NCBI GenBank assembly: GCA_019637685.1
Contig: JAHBVF010000029.1
Span: forward strand, 1-64,000
From: Caldilineaceae bacterium
GTDB taxonomy: Bacteria > Chloroflexota > Anaerolineae > Caldilineales > Caldilineaceae
Direction: 5' to 3'
DNA: 64,000 nucleotides
Shown here: in pieces, positions 1 through 7,046 of the stretch
Position numbering within the stretch: position 1 is the stretch's first letter
How the letters are laid out: the number at the start of each line of letters is the position of its first letter
Translations under genes and position numbers: made by a program
Notes under the pieces: model-generated
Told to the model about the DNA's origin: nothing
The model's input: the letters and a program-made list of their open reading frames with translations, nothing else
The model's database searches: none

Positions 1-51
1 GAACTATCTGTGAAATCTGCGCTATCTACCATCTGTGGATACTCATTTTCC

Positions 52-113
52 GACTACAGAAGTTCGACTTTTTGGAAAAGTCGAACTTCTACGCCCCAAA
101 AACTTTGTTGACG
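52..113. repeat. Palindromic dispersed repeat, copy 1
   Basis: A perfect 15-bp stem (58-72 with 76-90, arm AGAAGTTCGACTTTT, 3-nt loop) lies just past the stop of the kinase gene. It is followed by a tail ending CTTTGTTGACG. The same palindrome and tail occur at 11434-11517 and 24195-24270, there in the opposite orientation. It has no T-run typical of an intrinsic terminator, but such a strong stem could still end transcription or protect the 3' end. Bases 1-51 hold no gene. Confidence 0.85.
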
Positions 114-119
114 CAGTAC

Positions 120-1013
120 TTAGCGCGGATTTTTTACGTCTGCGCTGATAGCCGCCACCAGTTCATCCAGCAAATAGGCGGCGTCGGGACGCTCGACACG
201 GACGACGCGGATGTGCTGGGCTATCTGTTCCAGTGCGGCGAAGTGGCGGGCAGCGTGGCCCATTTCCTGGGCAAACTGCACCCGGTAGGTGTTTCCCATC
301 AGGCAGGTAAGCTGCTCGAAGCCGAAGAGCGGGCGCAGGGAGATTGTCCCTACCGGCGCGGGATGCAGTTCGTAGACGGCCAGAACCCGGGCAGGCTCGG
401 TGGCAAAGTGGGTGACCGGGACGAGATGCTTGCCGGTGTAGGGCCGCACATCTGGGCAGCCGTCCACATCCACAGCCAACCGTTGCGCGGCGTCGGGCAA
501 CAGATTGAGCCGAGGGAAAGCCGGGTGCAGCCAGACGCCCCCCGCGTCGAGGGTCAACGCGCAGACGTCGTCGCTGAGCAGGGGATGACCCCGGGCGGCA
601 AAGGCCCCGGCCAGGGTGGATTTGCCGTGGCCCTGGGGTCCACAAAAGATGATCGCGCCCCCATCCACCCCCACCGCGCTGCCGTGGATGGGGGTGATGT
701 CCCGCTGGTGGAGGAGCGCGCCCAAGGCCGAGCCGAGCAGAAAGAGACGCACCGCGGCGTCCTCAGCCTGCGCGTTCCGGTCGATGACAATCTCGCAGCC
801 AAAGGCTATGCGAAAACGGGCCACGCCGGGAATCTCCAGCAGATAGGCATCCGGCCCGTCCGTGCGGGCGATGACCCGTCTGGCGGGGTTGGGATCGGGG
901 TTGATTGTCCCGTAACGGACGTTGACATCGGGTGCGCCAGTTTTGCCGGAGCGTAGTTCCGGGCATTCCAGGGTGGAAGCTATTTGTAGACCGTAGATTG
1001 TGTAACTGTGCAT
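120..1013 (-). CDS. HprK-like (lasso/RiPP-associated) Ser kinase
   Basis: A 297-residue protein with the fold of the C-terminal HPr kinase domain. The P-loop GPQGHGKST lies at residues 125-133, preceded by the family's PIHGSAV segment (108-114, His110) and followed by LLSDDV (145-150), the acidic pair expected for Mg/ATP. It lacks the N-terminal domain of true HprK, and no HPr/PTS gene is nearby, so HPr is an unlikely substrate. HprK homologues of this short type occur in lasso clusters, where the paeninodin kinase phosphorylates the C-terminal Ser of the precursor. A candidate precursor ending Phe-Ser-Ser lies at 4590-4748 on the same strand. The start at 1013 is 22 nt after the stop of the C25 protease, which implies co-transcription. 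A further upstream start would overlap that gene. The ribosome site is weak. The kinase fold is secure and the substrate is inferred. Confidence 0.82.
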   Translation of the reverse strand: MHSYTIYGLQIASTLECPELRSGKTGAPDVNVRYGTINPDPNPARRVIARTDGPDAYLLEIPGVARFRIAFGCEIVIDRNAQAEDAAVRLFLLGSALGALLHQRDITPIHGSAVGVDGGAIIFCGPQGHGKSTLAGAFAARGHPLLSDDVCALTLDAGGVWLHPAFPRLNLLPDAAQRLAVDVDGCPDVRPYTGKHLVPVTHFATEPARVLAVYELHPAPVGTISLRPLFGFEQLTCLMGNTYRVQFAQEMGHAARHFAALEQIAQHIRVVRVERPDAAYLLDELVAAISADVKNPR

Positions 1014-1035
1014 GGATTTATGTTTCTGCCAGCCT

Positions 1036-4000
1036 CTATCCGCCGCTCTGCACGGCAGGCAGAAAAAGGCTGGCGTTTGTCGGCGTGGCAACGGGCGCAG
1101 GTGTCGCGCTGGCTGTGGGCGTAGTGGTTGTCGGCGTAGTGGTTGTCGGTGTAGCGGTAGCAGTTGGTGTCGATGTGGATGTCGGTGTGGCCGTCGGTGT
1201 GATAGTGGCTGGGGGCGGACCGCCCGCCAGGGCCAGCCGGGTGGCCGGATCGCCGATAATCAGAAAAGTGTCGAGATTTTCCAGGAAACCGCCACCGCCC
1301 GCGCCGTACAGATTGCCCAATCCAGCCACGGCAGCCAACCCGATGGGATAGATGCCCTGCTGCATCACCGCGTCCAGAAAGCCTGCATTCATCAGGTCGT
1401 GGCCGTTGGTGACGCTGAGTCCAGTGGCCGCCCAACTGGCAATGCTGCCCCCACCGTCCAGCCGCAGCAGAGATTCGGAGATGGACGAATAGCGGCTGGG
1501 CGGCTGGTGATAGTAGCCGGTGAAACAGGTCATATCCAGCATCAGCGGCAATTTACCAGCGTTACTCAGTTGGGCCAAATTGCTGGTGCGGAAGATGACC
1601 GGGCCGCCCGCCCAAGTGCTAATCGAGGCGTGGCCGATGTAATTGATGAGAACCCGACCACTGTTGAAGGCATCGACGAGGGCGGCGGTGAGGAGCGGGC
1701 CACTGGTATAGGGTGGGTCAGGCAGATTGCAGTGGGCGTAGATGGCCGGGTCGCAGAGATTCAGGTAGAGTTTGTCGACGCTGAGGCTGGGCAAAACGAA
1801 TTGGGGGTTGTCGGCAATGCCATCGGAGAGTGCCCAGAATTGGCCGGCGGGGTCCAACTGGCCGTTGCTGGCGTAGGCGTTGTCGGCGACAAAGGCCAAG
1901 TGGAAGCGCCACGCGCCGGGTGTTGGGTTCTGCTCGTAGGCGACAATTTTGGCGACGACTGTTTCGGTTTCGGCCAGGCTGTTGACGGGCAGGCGGCCCA
2001 GGGCCAGAAAGGGCAAGGAGTTGGCATCGTTGAAGGCGACCAGTTGGGCATCGGCCGCGGTCTCGCCGATCCAGGGGTCCACCAGACGCAGATAGGGTGG
2101 GATACGGCTGGAATCTGGCGGCGTATCGATGCCGTTAAGACAGTAGCCAGGCGTCAGACAATAGCCTTTGGGGTCGTAGTGGCCGTCGCCCACCAACAGG
2201 GCATAGGCGGGCGCGGGCGCTTGCCAGTTGGCATAGGCCCAGGCCAGAAAAGTGCGGATGGCAATGGGATCGGCAATCCCTCCGTTGAACTCATTGTAGA
2301 TGTCTTGAATATCTGCTATGACTACGCGCAGCCCCTGCGCTGTACGCAGGTCGACCAGCGGTGTCAGCACGGGCAGGAAGGCCGCGGGGCTGATCAGAAT
2401 GTAGTCTGCCCCCCGGGCTGGGGAACGCAGGCGGTTCATCCCCACCGGCTCCAGGCTGAGCGGGGAACGGACATCACGTACGCCGATGGCGGCATAGCGG
2501 GCGGTGATCGTCACCGCTTCGGCAAAAGCCAGCCCACAGGGGCAGGGGGTTGCGATCTCCGGGCCGGTGACGCGCACAGGGCGGGGCGGGTCTGTGATAT
2601 CCAGGAGTGCGATGGCCGGGGTGTCGAATCCCCTGGCCGAATAGCGCCAGAATCCAGGCCCTGGCGCGCTGAATGCCAGGCGGTCGTTTTGGGCCAGCAG
2701 GGGACGGCTGCCGCTGAGATCGAGATGATCCACGACAATCAGGCTGGAGCCGGGATAGCTTTCGGTGATGCTGATGGCGTTTGTGCCGCTGATGACAAGG
2801 CCGGGTGGAAGGGAGTGGGTGGGCTGGAGCAGGACTGTGCCACTCCAATCGTGCTGGCTGAGTTGGCTGCCATTGAACCAGAGTTGGGTACGATGTGAGC
2901 CGGTGTAGCCTGCCAGAGCCGGGGTGAAGCTGTTGACGGTTGCGCCAGCTTCCAGGGTGAAGGTGTAGGTGCGGGTGGCCGAATAGCTGGGATTGGTGGT
3001 GCTGAGCAGGTCCCAGAACCAGTGTTCGTAGCCCTCCAAACGGGGCATGTGGGGCGCGTAGTAGCGGTTCTGCTCCAGGCGCAGGCGGGTGGTTGTAGTG
3101 GTGACGGTTGTGCCGCCGGGCTGGGCAGCGCGGGAGGCCATGCGTAGACCGGTAGCCGCGCCGTGGGTGAGCCAGTAGACATTGACATCCGTATATTTGT
3201 TGTCGATGGCCTGACCCCAGAAGCGCAGGCTGTCGTTGCCGTCGCAGTGATTGACCTCTCCGCTGTCTTGGACAGTCAGGGCAATTTCGTCGCCGTCCGG
3301 GCCGCCGTGGAAAAGCTGCACACTGTCCAATGGGAGAGCCGTGAGGTCGATGCCCGCCGCGGTCAGGTCGGCGCAGGTGAGGGCGTAGAGGCCCATATCG
3401 GTCAGGCTGAGTTTGTACCAGGGCTGGTCAGCCCCGGCGCGGCGGGGGGTGGGACCGGGTGCGGGCCGGGTGCGCCAGTTGTCTGCTTCGTCAGCGTTGA
3501 GAAGCAGGCCATCCCGCACTTTGCCAAAGATCGGGTCGGCGGGCGTGGCTGTGCGGGTAATCTGGCCGCCGTCGAAACGGATTGCGACACGCAGGCGGCG
3601 ATGGACTAGCAGTTCGCCGCTGACCGGATTGTATTGGATGGGATTGAGTTGCAGACGGGCTACGCGCTGACCGCGCCAGTCGGAGACTTCGCCCAGGGAA
3701 GCCGCAGCCGCGGGATAGAGAGTGTGGCTGATGTACAGGGCCGAGTCTGGAGTGTAGACAAGACCAGCGGATGACGGCAAAAGTTGGTCCGGGTCGGGGT
3801 TCACCAATTGGGTGGGCACGGGCATAACGGGCAGGGAAAGACGGACAGTTTCGCTGTCATCGATCAGAACACGCAGGCTGGCGGATGCGCCGGGGGGCAG
3901 GGCGATGAGCCGTCCGTAGGCGGGCAAATGGGGCGCGCCGGGCGCGCCCGCGGCGGAGAGGCCGGCAATATCTACGCGTGTGTAGATTGCGCCGTCCAAA

Positions 4001-4212
4001 ACAGTTTCGTGCAGCGATGGCGCGGGACTGGTCAGTTCGACGAGCAGGCGGGAAGCGTCTGAAGCGAGGATGCGCAGGGCGGCTGGTGCCTCCCCGCCGC
4101 GGGCGACTGGAAATGGCGCAAGAAAAAACGTCAGCAGGAGAAGAACGCGGGTGGCGCGGAGAAACGCGTGTCTGCCTCTGCACCTTGGCGACTTTGCCTC
4201 TTTGTGTTGCAT
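1036..4212 (-). CDS. Secreted gingipain-like C25 family cysteine protease
   Basis: About 1058 residues. An N-terminal signal peptide (Arg-rich start, then VLLLLTFFLAPFPVA) is followed by a propeptide-like beta region. The C25 core begins near DYILISPAAF and contains LLVGDGHYDP. The catalytic pair is seen as NYIGHA (His) and LMLDMTCFTGYY (Cys), then the family's GGSIASWAATGLS segment. The C-terminus is a Thr/Pro linker followed by the tail ASLFLPAVQSGG, a motif shared with three other secreted proteins here. The start is uncertain: ATG at 4212 has AGGA four nt upstream, while ATG at 4236 directly abuts a TIR element and has no Shine-Dalgarno. The next gene is the HprK-like kinase, 22 nt downstream. 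A role in processing or degrading extracellular peptides is likely. Involvement with the nearby lasso-like peptide is only suggested by position. Confidence 0.85.
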   Translation of the reverse strand: MQHKEAKSPRCRGRHAFLRATRVLLLLTFFLAPFPVARGGEAPAALRILASDASRLLVELTSPAPSLHETVLDGAIYTRVDIAGLSAAGAPGAPHLPAYGRLIALPPGASASLRVLIDDSETVRLSLPVMPVPTQLVNPDPDQLLPSSAGLVYTPDSALYISHTLYPAAAASLGEVSDWRGQRVARLQLNPIQYNPVSGELLVHRRLRVAIRFDGGQITRTATPADPIFGKVRDGLLLNADEADNWRTRPAPGPTPRRAGADQPWYKLSLTDMGLYALTCADLTAAGIDLTALPLDSVQLFHGGPDGDEIALTVQDSGEVNHCDGNDSLRFWGQAIDNKYTDVNVYWLTHGAATGLRMASRAAQPGGTTVTTTTTRLRLEQNRYYAPHMPRLEGYEHWFWDLLSTTNPSYSATRTYTFTLEAGATVNSFTPALAGYTGSHRTQLWFNGSQLSQHDWSGTVLLQPTHSLPPGLVISGTNAISITESYPGSSLIVVDHLDLSGSRPLLAQNDRLAFSAPGPGFWRYSARGFDTPAIALLDITDPPRPVRVTGPEIATPCPCGLAFAEAVTITARYAAIGVRDVRSPLSLEPVGMNRLRSPARGADYILISPAAFLPVLTPLVDLRTAQGLRVVIADIQDIYNEFNGGIADPIAIRTFLAWAYANWQAPAPAYALLVGDGHYDPKGYCLTPGYCLNGIDTPPDSSRIPPYLRLVDPWIGETAADAQLVAFNDANSLPFLALGRLPVNSLAETETVVAKIVAYEQNPTPGAWRFHLAFVADNAYASNGQLDPAGQFWALSDGIADNPQFVLPSLSVDKLYLNLCDPAIYAHCNLPDPPYTSGPLLTAALVDAFNSGRVLINYIGHASISTWAGGPVIFRTSNLAQLSNAGKLPLMLDMTCFTGYYHQPPSRYSSISESLLRLDGGGSIASWAATGLSVTNGHDLMNAGFLDAVMQQGIYPIGLAAVAGLGNLYGAGGGGFLENLDTFLIIGDPATRLALAGGPPPATITPTATPTSTSTPTATATPTTTTPTTTTPTASATPAPVATPTNASLFLPAVQSGG

Positions 4213-4236
4213 CAAATCCTGCGCGTTGTCATTCAT

Positions 4237-4368
4237 AACTCTACTGTAAAAAGCCTTTTGAGCCACTGATAGACACGGATAAACGCTGACAAAAAGAAGG
4301 ATTCTCTCCTGAAATTCTCTGCGTCTCCGCGTCTCCCCGGGAGAAATTGACCTTTTTGCAGTGGACTC
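4237..4368 (-). repeat. TIR-bounded ~130-bp element, copy 1 (MITE-like)
   Basis: Read on the minus strand it starts GAGTCCACTGCAAAAAG and ends CTTTTTACAGTAGAGTT, an imperfect inverted repeat (13 of 17). It aligns along its length with 31953-32082, sharing GACGC.GAGACGC.GAGAA, TTCAGGAG and a TATCCG..TC..TC.GTGGCT block. It carries no reading frame. It sits immediately 5' of the C25 protease start, in the same relative orientation as copy 2 before pyrF-pyrE. Confidence 0.75.
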
Positions 4369-4527
4369 TTTCATAGGGCAGCGATTGGGGGGCTTTCAGT
4401 TCTGTGAATACGTCTTGCCGGGCTGGGCTATGGGCAACGTAGGCAGTGTTGATGAGTGGGCCGCTAGATTCCAGAATCTCTGGGGAGCGGCTGTTCAGAA
4501 GCATCCGACCGGGGCCTTTGGAGGAAG

Positions 4528-4584
4528 GATAGTAGGATGTCGAGATGATTGGGAATGTCCTAACCATTTCGACATCCTACTATC
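4528..4584 (-). other. Long hairpin directly after the lasso-like precursor
   Basis: Arms 4528-4547 and 4565-4584 pair over 20 bp with one mismatch, around a 17-nt loop. On the minus strand the stem starts five nt after the precursor stop codon. There is no T-run, so this is not a canonical terminator. A stem here could stabilise or partly terminate the precursor transcript ahead of the protease and kinase genes. The rest of 4369-4589 shows no credible gene. Confidence 0.7.
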
Positions 4585-4589
4585 TGTGC

Positions 4590-4748
4590 CTAGGACGAAA
4601 AGGCGTCTAGCCCGTCGCCGACGGCGGTGGTTTTCGTCCCCGCAGTCTCAGCGATGGGTGTCTTGCGCAGGATGGGTTCTACCCACGCTTCTTTGGGTGC
4701 TTCGTTCACCGGGTGCTTCGATTGGGTGCCCACTGATTGGGTATCCAT
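4590..4748 (-). CDS. Candidate lasso peptide precursor (52 aa)
   Basis: A 52-residue ORF with GGAG eight nt before ATG. The leader carries Trp22-x2-Pro25-x-Leu27, the aromatic-x2-Pro type motif bound by lasso RRE proteins, and ends Glu-Thr-Ala with Thr35 at position -2. The predicted core is GTKTTAVGDGLDAFSS (37-52). Gly1 and Asp9 (Asp45) are correctly spaced for a nine-residue macrolactam ring with a seven-residue tail. The C-terminal Ser matches the phosphorylation site of paeninodin-type lasso peptides, and an HprK-like kinase lies downstream on the same strand. No B1, B2 or asparagine-synthetase-like C protein is present in the window, so maturation genes must be left of position 1 or elsewhere. 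The start follows TA of an overlapping four-codon ORF. The class assignment rests on motif and context, not on a family search. Confidence 0.68.
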   Translation of the reverse strand: MDTQSVGTQSKHPVNEAPKEAWVEPILRKTPIAETAGTKTTAVGDGLDAFSS

Positions 4749-4838
4749 TAGGGGTGCTCCATTCTATGTTGAGTGTAAAGTATTGGGTCTCAAGTGCCGG
4801 GTGTCCGGCGTCATCGTTTACGGTCCATTGTGCGTCGT

Positions 4839-6824
4839 CTATCTCCCCACGCTGGGCAGAAACAGGTGTCCGATCCCCAGCACTTCCACGGGGCCAGCGA
4901 AGGTGCTGCTGTCGGCTTCCACAGCTTCCAGCCAGTAGTAGCTGCGTTGTCCCCAGCCGAAGCTGACGCTATCTTGCCAGGTATATTCACCGCCGTTCAG
5001 CCCGCCGGATGCGCCGATGAGGGCATCGGTCAGACGCGTCTCCGCCTTCTCGGCGCTGCCCCGCCAGATGTGGAAACCGGAGAGTCCGCTTTCGTCCGCC
5101 GTCTGCCAGACGAGGGTAGCGTTGCCATCGCTGGCAGCACGAAAGTCGACCAGTTGGACTGCGGTGGGGTCAGTGGCGGTCAGCACTACGTCGTTTCCAT
5201 CACCGCCCACATAGCTGATGAGAAAGTTAGGGTTGCTGCCGCTGTTGGTTTGCCCGCCCTCGGCCAAACCGCTGAAGATACCGGTGACAGCATCGGCGCT
5301 CCCGTCGTTGTTGACAATTGTGATAGTTCCCGCGGCTTTGGTATAGCTGCCGGTCGTCAGATTCAGCGCCACACTGCTGCCGATGGTCACGCTACCGGTC
5401 ACATCCAACTGATCGTGGCTGCCGCCGCTAGGCGTGCCGGTCAACTCTACAGAGAAACTGCTATTGTCTACAAAGGCCACATTGCCAGCCACGGAAAAGA
5501 TGCCTGGCGACGAGCCAGGGGACAAATTGCCGTTGAAGGTGACGGTGTTGCCCGTATTGGTAATGTCTGTCCCGCTGTCGTTGGCGTCGGCAATGTCGCC
5601 AGCCGTTAGCAAAGTCAAATTGTCATTGAAAGTAGCTGTATCCACGGTGATCTTGCCCGCGTCGCTTTTGCCGATGGTGATGGAGGAGAAACCGTCGGTT
5701 AGCTGAGTCAACTCGGCGTCAGTCAGATTCAGGGTTCCCGCGCCACCGCCCAAGCCGATGGTCGTGCTGGCCGTACGCGGGGCGAAGGTCAAGAAACCAC
5801 TGCCAGCAACGGAGGCAGAAGCGTCAATCTGTACGGTGTTGGCGTTGACAGTGAATGAGCCGCTGGGGCCGCTGTTGAAGGCGCCGGCCATGCAAGCATC
5901 TGGCCCAAAATCCGTGGTCCCTGTCAGGTCAATGTTGCCGCTGCCCGTGGAGGTAAGGGCACCCAAAACCCCGAAACCACAGGCCGTAAACTTCCCTGTG
6001 CCAACGATGGTGATGTCGCCTGTGGCGACCTGAACCGTAGAGGTGGTATGCAAAATGATGCCGCCACCTTCAGCGCCACCGCTGGTTCCGGTCAGGTTGA
6101 CATTGCCAGAGCCTGTGGCCTGAATGGTGGTGGCAATGCCTGTCGTCGAAAGGATGCCTACATTGGTTGAGCCACCTGCTGAGGGCGTTGATCCAACCAA
6201 TGTGATGTCGCCGTTGACGCTAGTGATCTGTGGGCTTGTGCCGACAAAGGCAATACCATTGTTACTATTGCCACTGCTCCCCCCAGTTCCTGTCAAAGAA
6301 ATGGTGCCTGTGCCCTGGGTAGAGATGGCGCTGCTGTCTACTGTGATGCCGCTGAAATTGCCGCTAACATTGCCGTTGGCGAGCAGAGTAGTGCTGCCGT
6401 TGCCAATGTTGGTGATGTTGGCATTCACGGCAATCGTATTGTTGGCAGTGATGCTGATATTGCTGTCACCGCCGCTGCTCTTGACTAGTGCCGCGTTGAC
6501 CGTGATATTGCCCGCTTCGGTGCCCGTCCCCACCGAAGTTGTGAGGATGCTGACATTTAGACCCGCGTCCAGATCGGCGTTGATGTTGACCACACCGATT
6601 TGGGCGGTATCCGCATTGGGCGCATAGGTTGCCAGCCCCCCGGTCACGGTGCGGGTGATGTTGGCATCAGTGGACCCGGCAACGATAGTAATATTGCTGT
6701 CGCCCGCGGTGGGGGCTGCAGTCGCAGGCCGGTGAAAGCCATTTAACAACAGCACTACCATCAGGGCGACAATTAGCTGTGTTATCACAGCCCGATATGA
6801 GACCGGGCCATTTCTTGTAGCCAT
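4839..6824 (-). CDS. Secreted beta-helix-like repeat protein with C-terminal FLP tail
   Basis: 661 residues with AAGGAG eight nt before ATG. Residues 12-37 form a signal peptide (VITQLIVALMVVLLLNG, cleavage near ATAAP). The body (about 40-540) is Gly/Thr/Asn-rich with short repeats (TGTGG, SGNVNLTGT, TITIVG-like), the style of filamentous haemagglutinin or autotransporter beta-helix passengers. From about residue 550 a compact domain follows: VQLVDF, VWQTADE, GFHIWRG, YYWLEAVEAD, GPV. It ends HLFLPSVGR. The same domain closes the protein at 40810-47127. The role is probably cell-surface or extracellular adhesion/matrix. The gene lies upstream of the lasso-like precursor on the same strand (90-bp gap) and may share transcripts with it. 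No enzymatic motif is visible. Confidence 0.8.
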   Translation of the reverse strand: MATRNGPVSYRAVITQLIVALMVVLLLNGFHRPATAAPTAGDSNITIVAGSTDANITRTVTGGLATYAPNADTAQIGVVNINADLDAGLNVSILTTSVGTGTEAGNITVNAALVKSSGGDSNISITANNTIAVNANITNIGNGSTTLLANGNVSGNFSGITVDSSAISTQGTGTISLTGTGGSSGNSNNGIAFVGTSPQITSVNGDITLVGSTPSAGGSTNVGILSTTGIATTIQATGSGNVNLTGTSGGAEGGGIILHTTSTVQVATGDITIVGTGKFTACGFGVLGALTSTGSGNIDLTGTTDFGPDACMAGAFNSGPSGSFTVNANTVQIDASASVAGSGFLTFAPRTASTTIGLGGGAGTLNLTDAELTQLTDGFSSITIGKSDAGKITVDTATFNDNLTLLTAGDIADANDSGTDITNTGNTVTFNGNLSPGSSPGIFSVAGNVAFVDNSSFSVELTGTPSGGSHDQLDVTGSVTIGSSVALNLTTGSYTKAAGTITIVNNDGSADAVTGIFSGLAEGGQTNSGSNPNFLISYVGGDGNDVVLTATDPTAVQLVDFRAASDGNATLVWQTADESGLSGFHIWRGSAEKAETRLTDALIGASGGLNGGEYTWQDSVSFGWGQRSYYWLEAVEADSSTFAGPVEVLGIGHLFLPSVGR

Positions 6825-6961
6825 CTTGTGTTCTCCTTGATATGATTAGGGAAGGGAAAAGAGGAAATACCAATTGTGTTGAAACAACTGCAATCGATTG
6901 TTAATCGCAGAAATCCACCAGTTTATGGTATGCTCTAGGCTATCGTCAGACAAGGGATTTT

Positions 6962-7005
6962 CGTACCGATACCGTACCGATACCGTACCCAAATTGCGTT
7001 GTAAT
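6962..7005 (+). promoter_or_regulatory. 11-bp direct-repeat operator and -10 before the SARP-like gene
   Basis: CGTACCGATAC is repeated exactly at 6962-6972 and 6973-6983, with a third partial copy CGTACC at 6984-6989. A TGTAAT hexamer (7000-7005) lies about ten nt beyond. There is no good -35. Direct repeats at 11-bp spacing placed just upstream of -10 are the known binding arrangement of SARP/OmpR-type winged-helix activators, which is the N-terminal domain of the protein encoded at 7047. Autoregulation is inferred. Confidence 0.6.
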
Positions 7006-7046
7006 GTAGATTTCCTCTTCACGCTTTACACCCACCAAACAGACCT

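Noticed and set aside
120..1013. Bona fide HPr kinase/phosphorylase of carbon catabolite control
   Set aside because: Lacks the N-terminal HprK domain, and no HPr or PTS genes are nearby. The short RiPP-associated kinase type fits better.
1012..2898. A 628-codon open frame antisense to the C25 protease
   Set aside because: Composition-driven shadow. The minus strand has the signal peptide and catalytic His/Cys.
4749..4800. TTGAGA with a 17-nt spacer as promoter of the lasso-like precursor
   Set aside because: The matching -10 (AACATA) is poor, and the better TAGAAT lies at 21-nt spacing and too close to the start codon.
4361..4966. A 201-codon plus-strand ORF across the precursor region
   Set aside because: It overlaps the end of the 661-residue gene and the precursor on the other strand, has no ribosome site and an unnatural composition.
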